64,000 bases of DNA from Flaveria trinervia (Eukaryota; Streptophyta; Magnoliopsida; Asterales; Asteraceae): NCBI GenBank assembly GCA_025506515.1, contig CM046453.1:38441728-38505727 (forward strand), given 5' to 3'. Position numbers and translations under genes: made by a program. How positions within the stretch are numbered: the first letter of the stretch is position 1; every line of letters begins with the position of its first letter. Positions 55,363 to 64,000 of the stretch are shown in pieces. The notes under the pieces are model-generated. The model worked only from the letters and a program-made list of their open reading frames with translations, did no database searches and had not been told where the DNA came from.

Positions 55363-56270
55363 AAACTGCACAGTTGGACTAGTTCTTCACACATAGTCCA
55401 ACACTCAGTGAGAGAAAGGAACAACGGGGAGAGTTTGGGTTATAAAGTGGTTCCACCACCACCTGAGACTTTGATGAACACTAAGACTAGACCAATAAAT
55501 AGTAATCCCATCAAGGATCATGTGGTGTCTACTCCTCTTGTTAGTGATCTAGATTCCTTATGTTCATCTATTAACTCTGGAAACAAACAAAAGGAGGCCA
55601 CTTCAAAGGCAAAGGATAAATTGTCTTGTGTTAATCTGGAAAAGGAATTTGAAAAGATTAACTTAAAGTCAGGATCAAAATGAGTAAATCAGAACCTAAA
55701 AGGACTTCTAAGGCTAATCTTTCACATACTTCAAGTCAACAACCTATTAACCAAAAAGAAAAGGATGTGAACCAGGTTAAAACAGTTAACTTTGTTAAAC
55801 CAGAGAAAACAACCAAAGAACCAGAGTCAAAACCTAGAGTGAGTTATGTTACTAGAGTGTCACACACTTCTCCACAAAGAACGTTTAATCATAAAGTTGA
55901 TAGCAGTCGTGCTACAACTGTGGTGAATATGGACACATTGCTTCCTATTGTCACTTCTATCAGACACCTAAGAAGAAGATTGAACTTCAGGTTTCAAAGC
56001 CTAGGTCTTCTATGAGGATTCTCTGACTCCACCTAGAAGAACTAGTGAACCTAAATTCAACCTGTAAGTCAGTCGACTGTTTATCACAAACAGGCATTGC
56101 ACAAATCTGGATTATGGAAGGAGAAGACATCCTCTGTGTCTGATAATAATGACAAGAAGGAACCTGAGCTACCCTCATCCTCTAAGGGTCAATGGGTAGA
56201 ATTTATGATGTGTGATGCCTCTGGGAAACCCAAGCCAGTAAAGGCTTGGGTTCCTAACCCAAACTAATTC
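55363..56270 (+). pseudogene. S6 gag tail remnant
   Basis: Two short open frames (55408-55683, 55680-56015) rich in Lys, Ser and Asn, separated from the preceding coiled coil by a stop at 55360. Around 55910-55990 a decayed second knuckle is recognisable (CYNCGEYGHIASYCHFYQTPKK-like in shifting frames). It ends near 56270 with AWVPNPN, the family phrase before the protease. Confidence 0.6.
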
Positions 56271-56309
56271 TTTACTTTGTATGTGCAGGGTGTTTGATAC
56301 AGTGCTGAA

Positions 56310-57498
56310 ACTAACACGTGGATAATAGACAGCGGAGCATCCAGGCACATGACATGAAACAGGGCTCTTTTATCAAACGTCAAGCAAATAAAAGGAGGGC
56401 ATGTTTCGTTTGCTGGAAACAAGGGTGGCTATATCACAGCCCAGGGAGAAGTGGCGAATCAGAAAGTTAAGTTTGATAAGGTGAACTACATTCAACAACT
56501 ACAAAATAACTTACTTTCTGTTTCCCAAATATGTGATAAGGGATTTAAAGTCATCTTCGACAACAAGAAGTGTTATGTACTAAAGAAAGACTATGTGATC
56601 CCAGAGGACCAAGTTTTGATGACTGCTTCAAGATATAAAGATCTTTATGTCTTGGATCTGTCAACAGCTTCTACAACGGATCATGAGGTTCAGTGTTTTC
56701 TATCTAAAGCTACTGAAAAGGATTCCATCTCCTGGCATAGGAGAATGGGACACATTAGTCAAAGGAAGATGAATCACTTGATTCAGAAGGATCTGGTGAG
56801 AGGAGTTAATGTCAAGAACTTCCAGCTTCCTGACTTTTGTGTAGCTTGCAAGAAAGGCAAACAGACAAAGAAGTCTCATTCAGAAAAGAAAGTTCATTCA
56901 ATAGAACTTCCTCTTGAGCTTCTTCACATGGATATGTTTGGTCCAGTCAGTACAAAGAGCATTGCAGGCGACTTGTACTGCTTTGTGGTCACTGATGACT
57001 ACTCAAGGTTCACTTGGCTAATGTTTCTAAGATCCAAATCAGAAACAGTTGAGTCATTCAAAGAGTTGGTAACCACACTGGAATCTCTCTACAAGCTGAA
57101 GGTTAGACAAGTACGCTCAGACAACGGAACAGAATTCAAGAACCAGTGGATGGAGGCATACTGCAAGGAAAAGGGAATTGTGCATCAATTCCCTTCTGCC
57201 TAAATGCCTCAGATGAATGGCGTTGCTGAGAGAAAGAACGGAAGCTTGATAGAGACCATACGGACTATGCTGGCAGACTCGAAACTACCTATCCAATTCT
57301 GGAATGAGGCAGTGGCAAATGCATGTTATACACTGAATCGAGTCCTGATAGTCAAGTGCCACGGAAAGACATGTTACGAGCTACTACAAAGACGCAAACC
57401 GAATCTGGAGTATCTCGAACCATTTGGCGCGTCGTGTACACTTCTGAAGAAGACACAAGAGGGTAAATTCAGCGAGAAGGCAGATGAAGGAATCTTTC
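56310..57498 (+). pseudogene. S6 protease and integrase, interrupted by M4
   Basis: Protease motif WIIDSGASRHMT at about 56318-56353, with a TGA directly after it. Open from 56360: pre-integrase region (QNNLLSVSQICDKGF, WHRRMGHISQRKMN, CVACKKGKQTKKSH), then LLHMDMFGPVSTKS (first Asp), TDDYSRFTWLMFLRSKS, RSDNGTEFKNQW (second Asp). A TAA at about 57201 precedes MNGVAERKNGSLIETIRTML (Glu). The C-terminal zinc-free part follows to 57498, where M4 cuts it. This is one of the better preserved integrases in the window: two stops, no core deletion. Confidence 0.87.
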
Positions 57499-58401
57499 TG
57501 AAGGTATTGATCTGCCCAAGATTCATATTAAATTGATGTGACTAGTGTAATATGATCCAAGTCGGGTCATACCCAATAACAAGCCAAACAAACACCAAAA
57601 AAGGATTTATTTGTTGATAAGATCACACAAATAAATAATGACACCAATTTAGAAAATTGGATTTTCTAAATTATTGCTTTTGTAGATGAACATCATTATA
57701 TAGATAATTTGTTCATAGAAGATTATTTGTACATTATTTAATATGGTTAAGCAATGGCAAATAATAGTGTGTGTTAGTGATATAAAATTAAAATGGTTTT
57801 AATTTTATAAAACAAGGGATGTGATTGTATTTTTTTATAAAATTTGAATTGAGAGGGAAACAAAAGGGGGCCATTTTCGGCCGCCCCTTTTGGTCTTGGA
57901 TGCCCCAATTTTAATTAGTTCCAAGACATGCAAGTCTTGGACACTTGAACACTCATTCATTCTATCACATCCAAGAACACACACAACCAAAGCTCTCTCT
58001 CTACTCTCTCCTCTATCTCACGGTTTTTGGGCAGAAAAGGAAGTAGATTTTCAGCCCACAAAAAGGGTTTTGTAGCTGGAAATTGGTGTCAAAGATCCTA
58101 GCATTCAAGGTGTTTTTGTTGATAGGCTTGGGGTATGCTATCTTGAGAACTTCTACCTTGAAGTTTAGCCACAAGAACACATCCTTTTCATCTCTTTAAT
58201 TTCGGTTCTCTGCAGCTCCAAAGGTTGTGGTTCTTTCATCTTGTGTTTTTTGTATGTATTTTGTATAATGATCCATGGCTTTGGGGTTCACATTAAATGG
58301 GTTTAATAATCATCTTATTAACATGTTTTAAATCTTTATCGCTGCGTTTTTCATATAAATAAGGTTATATGAACTTTGATAAACTTGTTTTAACCCCAAC
58401 A
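57499..58401 (+). repeat. M4 5' LTR
   Basis: 903 bp, TGAAGGTATTGATCTGCCC to TAACCCCAACA. It diverges more from the M1 LTRs than the coding region does from M1 (different middle around 57700-58000). The short open frame at 57890-58075 lies within it and is not a gene. Confidence 0.92.
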
Positions 58402-59772
58402 AATGGCATCAAGAGCCACTTATACATATGCATACATGTTTCTCATTACTAGCTCACAGTTTTGTGTTGCTTGACACACAAAAATCCGTGAGTTAGGGTC
58501 TGCTTTTTGCCCCTTTTTGTGTGTTTAAAGATGCTACTTTATGCATATTAGGATCTTTAAAACTCTAGATTATTATATGATTGTTTATGTGTTCTAAACC
58601 CATTTGTTCTTGGTTTATGTTGGCCAAAAACATGGGCCACAAGGGGCTGGAAATTCGATTTCTTATGTATGTTTGCTCATGTTGTTGATTATGCATAACA
58701 AAGTCTAGACCATTTGGATTGAATGATTGGTTGTCATGTTATATTCTTTTGGGCATGTAATATTTATTTTATTTCAAGTCTTGTTTTGTAATCTATTCAT
58801 TCATATGGTTTGTAATAAAAATAGATTAGGAGTCTATCTTTACTAGAAAAATGTATTAGGATACATATTTTGTAAGGATGTTCAAGATCAAGACTTGAAG
58901 AAAAGATGGACAAAGAGGATGCTTGAAGATGTGGATTCAAGTGGGAGTTCCTTTTGTCAACCATGTGTCATGTTCTTAACCCTTAGGACAAGACCTTTTG
59001 ACACACTTGTTTTGGCTAAACAAGTGTGCTCAACTTAGTATACTTTGTTATGCATATTTGGATTATTTGGTTATGCTTGGTTGTGAATGCTTATGATGTT
59101 GTTTTGTTTTGGATATTTGGATGTCATTAACAAACCATCAACTAGAACAAACTATTACATGTAATTGGTTCTCAAATCATTAAGCTAAATAGAATGGGTC
59201 TATAAAAGGAGTTATTGGTTTGCAAAATAAAATGGGTTTTATTTAAAAGAACCAATGGATACCATATGGTTGAATGCATACAATCATATACTACATGGAC
59301 TTTTCTAAACAAGAATTGTGGAATTACAAATCCCTTTTGAGAAACAAGTTAAACACCATCCTTTTACACAACACTTAGGTTACTTGCAAACTCTTAGTGG
59401 GATAAAGGTCACCTAACCACTTTGAGGGAACTTGTAACTTGAGGTGATAATGCCATGTTTGTGGGATAAAGGTCACCTAACCACTTATGTGGTGATCTCA
59501 CACGTGTGTGTAAGTAGGGCGACTTGATTTATAAAATATATTGAATGGATCACCTAAAATGTGTTTTATTAAAAGGTGTTGATGGGGTAAACATGCCGTT
59601 ATAAACATAAGATGTTCAAACGATCCCATACCATTAGAAGTTGCAATGGGTTGCAAGTGCATATATGACTACCTTGTTTATTTAAATAATGGGATAAAGG
59701 TCACCTAACCAATATTTAAATATAACATTATATCAACGATTACTAAAATGGAAACTTTGTAAAATCTTGCAG
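58402..59772 (+). other. M4 leader with primer site and three-copy motif
   Basis: Primer site TGGCATCAAGAGCC starts at 58404. Three copies of GGGATAAAGGTCACCTAACCA lie at 59397-59420, 59461-59484 and 59689-59712. Compared with M1 the leader lacks about 75 bases just before the gag ATG (after the third copy). No gene. Confidence 0.85.
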
Positions 59773-62700
59773 ATGGCCGACCACACCAACGCTAATAACG
59801 ATGTACCAAACCAAAACAACCAATCTCTTAGGGCGATCCTTCAAAGGGATCGTCTAACACCTAACAACTTCATGGATTGGTACCGCAACTTGAGAATTTT
59901 TCTCAAGCAAGAAAAGCGGGCCTACATTCTTGATGATCCCATCCCCGATGAACCTAACGAGGAGGATGTGGAGACCTATAATGATTGGGTTAAATATGTG
60001 GAAGACTCCGTCCAAGTCTCTTGCTTAATGTTAGCAAGTATGACACCCGAACTCCAAAAGGAGTATGAGCTCCATGGAGCCTATGACATGATCACTCAGT
60101 TACGGGAAACGTTCCAACAACAAGCTAGAGTGGAGCGCTTCGAAACGGTTCGAGCACTTCATGCATGTCGGATGGAAGAATCCCAATCAGTTTCATCTTA
60201 TGTTCTTAAGATGAAAAGCCACATCGACCGCCTTCAAAGGCTAAATTGTCCTGTCTCAAAGGAGTTGGCCACGGATTTGATTCTTAATGGCCTATCTAAA
60301 AGGTTTGAGGCATTCGTCATGAATTACAACATGAACGGATGGGACAAGAGCATAAATGAACTTCATTCGATGCTCAAATCAGCTGATGCGGGAATGGGAA
60401 AAAGGGTTTTACCCGTTCTCACCATTCATGAAGGTGGGAGAAAGAAGAGGTCTCTACCCCCTCCTAAGGCAAATGTTGCCAAAGGAAAGGGGCACGTTGG
60501 AAGAAAGGGGAAGATGGTTGTTAGGGCGGAACCTCCGAAGCCCAAGGAGAAGAAGCAAAAGGTTGCTGTAAATGACTCATGCTTCAAATGTGGTGAGATA
60601 GGGCATTGGATGAGAAATTGTCCAGTCTATCTCAAAGAGTTAAGAGAAAAGAGGGATGCAGGGCAAACCTCAGGTATAATTTACATGATACATGTTGAGC
60701 TAAATGTTATTTCTTCTAACACATGGGTATTAGATACCGGATGTGGAACTCACATTTGCAATTTATTGCAGGGGTTCAAAAGAAATGAGCATTATGCAAA
60801 AGGGGAAATAAGTCTATTCATGGGCAATGGTGCAAAGGTTCACGTTGAAGCCCGAGGAGACTACATTTTGAAGCTTCCAAGTGGTTTGGAAGTCATTTTA
60901 TATAATGTATTGTATGCTCCTAGTTTGACTAGGAACATAATTTCTGTTTCCCGTTTAAGACAATATGATTATGATTTCAAGTTTGTTGACAATGATATTC
61001 ATGTTTCTTTAAATCATGTATTTTTTTAAAGCTATACCTTGTAATGGTATTTATGAATTGGTTCATGAAAACGTAACATATGATAGCTCCATGTACCAAG
61101 CAACCACCAAAAGACTCAAATTAGATTTGAATGATACCTACCATTGGCATTGTCGCCTTGGTCATATAAACAAGAAACGTATACAAACACTTCAAAAGAA
61201 CGGTCTTTTAAAAACAAATGAATGTGATTCATTTGATGTATGTGAATCTTGTTTACAAGGTAAATTGACTAAGGCACCCTTTAGTGGAACTAACGAAAGG
61301 GCAAAAGATTTATTAGGTATCATACATTCGGATGTATGTGGTCCCTTTAATCCAATGGCTAGGAATGGTGAAAGATACTTCATTACCTTTACCGACGATT
61401 ACAGTCGCTATGGGTATGTGTACTTATTAGGCACAAAGATGAAGCTTTTGAAATGTTCAAAATCTTCAAGAATGAAGTAGAAAATCAACTCAACAGGTCA
61501 ATTAAAATTCTCCGCACCGATAGAGGTGGCGAATACCTAAGTGATGTTTTTCAAGATCATCTTAGGAGTTGTGGGATTGTCTCACAACTCACTCCACCTG
61601 GAACACCACAACATAATGGTGTGTCTGAGAGGAGGAATCGAACCTTATTGGATATGGTTCGATCTATGATGGCTAGAAGCACATTACCTCTATCATTTTG
61701 GGGTTTCGCTTTGCTCTCCGCAGCCCGTATTCTGAATATGCCCCCAACCAAAAAGGTGGAAAAGACACCTTTTGAGATATGGCATGGAAGAGTTCCATCC
61801 TTATCGTACTTAAGGGTCTGGGGTTGTGAGGTTTATGTTAAGACTCCCACGCCAAACAAATTAGATGTCCGATCCACCAAGTGTATCTTGGTTGGATATC
61901 CTAGAGATTCTATGGGATATTATTTCTATGATCCACTGGAACAAAAGGTATTTGTTGCCAGAAAGGGTGAGTTCTTAGAAACTAAGTTCCTTATGGAAGG
62001 AACTAGCAGTAGAACAGTGGATCTTGAGGAGGATCAAGAAAACACCTGGTGCACGTTTGGTTGAAACTAGCACTCAAAGTGAGGATGTTGAGGATGATCA
62101 AGCGGTTGATCGATACACAAAACGTTCGCAGAAGTGGTAGAACTAGTAATCCACCTGACAGATACCGATTTTTCATGGATGGATGCTATGTGGTGGATTC
62201 AGATGAACCAACCACATATCATGATGCAGTGTCCAATTTGGATTGTGACAATGGCTTGAGGCCATGAACGTTGAGATGCAATCCATGTATGACAATCAAG
62301 TTTGGGAACTTGTTATGCCACCTCTTAATTCCAAAATAGTTGGAAGTAAGTGGGTTTTCAAGAAGAAAACTGATATGTATGGAAACTTGGATACTTACAA
62401 AGCTAGACTTGTAGCAAAGGGTTTCACTCAAACTCAAGGGGTTGATTATGATGAAACCTTCTCACCTGTTGCAATGCTTAAGTCTATAAGGATATTATTT
62501 GCCATAGCAGCTCATTATGATTATGAGATTTGGCAAATGGATGTCAAAACCGCTTTCCTAAATGGATATCTTGAGGAAGATGTCTATATGGTTCAGCCTG
62601 AAGGTTTTGTCGATCCAAAATATCCTAATAAAGTATGCAAGTTAATGAAATCAATCTATGGATTGAAACAAGCATCAAGAAGTTGGAATCACCATTTTGA

Positions 62701-63783
62701 TAATGAAGTAAAGAAATTTGGCTTCATCAAAAACACTGATGAGGCTTGCGTGTATAAGAAGGCTAGTGGGAGCATAATAACCTTCCTAGTATTATATGTT
62801 GATGACATACTACTGTTTGGAAACGACATTCCAACCATGGAAGGTGTAAAAACCTGGCTTGGAAGTTGTTTTTCCATCAAGGATCTTGGTGAAGCTGCCT
62901 ATATTCTGGGAATAAAGATCTATAGGGATAGATCAGACGGCTAATTGGTTTGAATCAAAGTGCATACATTGACAAAATCTTGAAAAGATTCAAGATGGAA
63001 AACTCTAAGAAAGGTACTGTACCTATTCAGAGAGGGACAATATTGAGTACAACTCAATGTCCAAGCTCCAAGGAGGAGCAAAATAGAATGAAGGCTATCC
63101 ATATGCATCTGCTATAGGATCCATCATGTATGCAATGATATGCACTAGACCAGACGTGTCATGCGCTTTGAGCATGACAAGTAGATACCAGCAAAATCCT
63201 GGTGACAGTCATTGGATCGCTGTCAAGAACATTCTAAAGTACCTAAGGAGACTAAGGACATGTTCTTGATCTACGGATCTGGTGAAGAGGAACTCGTTGT
63301 AAAAGGTTACATGGATGCGAGTTTCCAAACCGATCGTGATGATTCACGATCTCAATCGGGGTACATCTTTATTCTGAATGGGGGAGCTATTTCTTGGAAA
63401 AGCTCAAAGCAAGAAGTCGTAGCGTTGTCCACTACAGAGTCAGAATACGTCGCCGCTTCAATGGCAGCACAGGAAGCTGCATGGCTGAAGAAATTCATAG
63501 CCGATCTAGGGTAGTCCCTTCCATTCAGGATCCCCTAGAGATCTTTTGTGACAACGAGGGTGCGATTGCTCAAATCAAGGAACCTCGTGCTCATCAAAAG
63601 ACTCGGCACATTGAACGGAGATTCAACTACATAAGGGATGAAGTTGAAAAGGGAAAGATATGTATTCGCAAAGTTCACACTGATAAAAATATTGCGGATC
63701 CACTCACAAAGCTCCTCGAAAAGGCAAAGCATGAGGGTCATGTTTGTGCCATGGGACTTAGATATTCAAGTGACTGGGTTTGA
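59773..63783 (+). pseudogene. gag-pol: M4 gag-pol, about nine small frame breaks
   Basis: Starts MADHTNANNDVPNQ at the ATG 59773. Gag, knuckle (CFKCGEIGHWMRNC) and DTG protease are open to about 61015. All catalytic words are readable: HSDVCGPF, RTDRGGEY, NGVSERRN, WQMDVKTAFLNG, YVDDILLFG and YTDASFQTD-like (here YMDASFQTD). Frame breaks relative to M1 are at about 61015, 61429, 62041, 62118, 62250, 62934, 63098, 63248 and 63511. Most are single-base losses in short runs, while substitutions are few. The Asp/Thr change YTDAS to YMDAS is near the RNase H active site. Confidence 0.92.
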
Positions 63784-64000
63784 TGTTGTATTTTGCATAT
63801 AGATATTGGAACTAATGTTATTTGACTTAATTATATAGTTATAATTTCATTTGTTCTTCTATTTTAGTATGTTTAAATCCATGAATAAATAAGTTATTCT
63901 AAACGTCCGCAGTCGATTATACTTGTGGGAACAACTATAAATATAAGACTATAATGAACTTGGATTGGTTGATATTCATATGGTATGAATATACAGCAAG
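63784..64000 (+). other. M4 3' untranslated region, start
   Basis: Matches M1 19669-19885 closely. No gene; the polypurine tract and 3' LTR are expected about 550 bases beyond the window. Confidence 0.85.

Larger units (their letters stand above)
51698..57498 (+). mobile_element. S6: SIRE-like Ty1/copia element, cut by M4
   Basis: 5' LTR, perfect primer site, word-rich leader, gag, gag tail, DSG protease and integrase up to the C-terminal part, where M4 inserted at 57498/57499. RT, RNase H and the 3' LTR should continue outside the window. Inserted in the S5 LTR (presumed duplication GGACA at 51693-51697, second copy not visible). Gag and integrase have frameshifts and stops. Confidence 0.88.
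57499..64000 (+). mobile_element. M4: MADH-type element, 3' LTR outside window
   Basis: 5' LTR, primer site, leader with three-copy motif, gag-pol and start of the 3' untranslated region. Close relative of M1 along its whole length. Inserted in the S6 integrase; the presumed target duplication is CTTTC (57494-57498), whose partner should lie about 900-1000 bases beyond position 64500. Gag-pol has about nine small frame breaks. Confidence 0.92.

Noticed and set aside
57204..57536. A chimeric protein running from S6 integrase into the M4 LTR
   Set aside because: The frame simply reads through the insertion point for 12 codons before a stop; it is a by-product of the insertion.

Overview
The window is a stretch of plant nuclear repeat DNA. 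It consists almost entirely of Ty1/copia LTR retrotransposons inserted into one another, and I found no convincing host protein gene, tRNA, rRNA or CRISPR array. The protein words (UBN2-type gag, CCHC knuckles, copia-order protease-integrase-RT-RNase H) and tRNA-Met-type primer sites are those of flowering plants. From memory the closest look-alikes are elements of the daisy family (Asteraceae), but that is an inference and not a search result.

Two lineages account for nearly everything. SIRE/Maximus-like elements (called S1-S6 here) have a long gag with an extra CX2CX4HX4C knuckle, the RNase H words ASRPDIMFATC and KSTSGGCQFLG, and in some copies a long ORF after pol. 'MADH' elements (M1-M4) have one gag-pol ORF starting MADHTNANND, a DTG protease and LTRs starting TGAAGG or TGTTGG.

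Layout: S1 (-) 1-7119, 3' end outside the window. 7120-8996 is non-coding flank. S2 (-) 8997-11079 is a 3' LTR plus part of a post-pol ORF. S3 (+) 11080-27906 has S2 at its left edge, and its gag is split by M1 (+) 13281-21372, which has two LTRs, a TACTC target duplication and an uninterrupted 1340-residue polyprotein. M2 (-) 27904-33173 is truncated inside RT. S4 (-) 33174-41779 has both outer LTR ends cut. M3 (+) 41780-44522 is an RT-to-leader fragment with one LTR in the middle. S5 (-) 44523-51697 is cut inside its post-pol ORF by M3 and inside its LTR by S6. S6 (+) 51698-57498 is cut inside integrase by M4 (+) 57499 to beyond 64000.

Order of events from the nesting: S2 before S3 before M1; S5 before S6 before M4; S5 before M3. 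M1 is the youngest-looking and only apparently complete element. All SIRE-like copies have frameshifts, stops or deletions in pol, though S1 keeps an open 665-residue gag and S5 and S4 keep long gag pieces.

The most unusual signals are: (i) each SIRE-like family carries its own array of a short, often self-complementary word in the LTR upstream of TATA, and in some families the same word recurs in leader, spacer or coding sequence; (ii) a post-pol ORF of about 4.2 kb in S3, with homologous pieces in S2 and S5 and a repeated C-terminal module; (iii) three tandem CCHC knuckles in S4; (iv) a 22-24-nt motif present three times in the leader of all three MADH elements that retain a leader; (v) a 22-bp perfect palindrome centred on the S6 TATA box.
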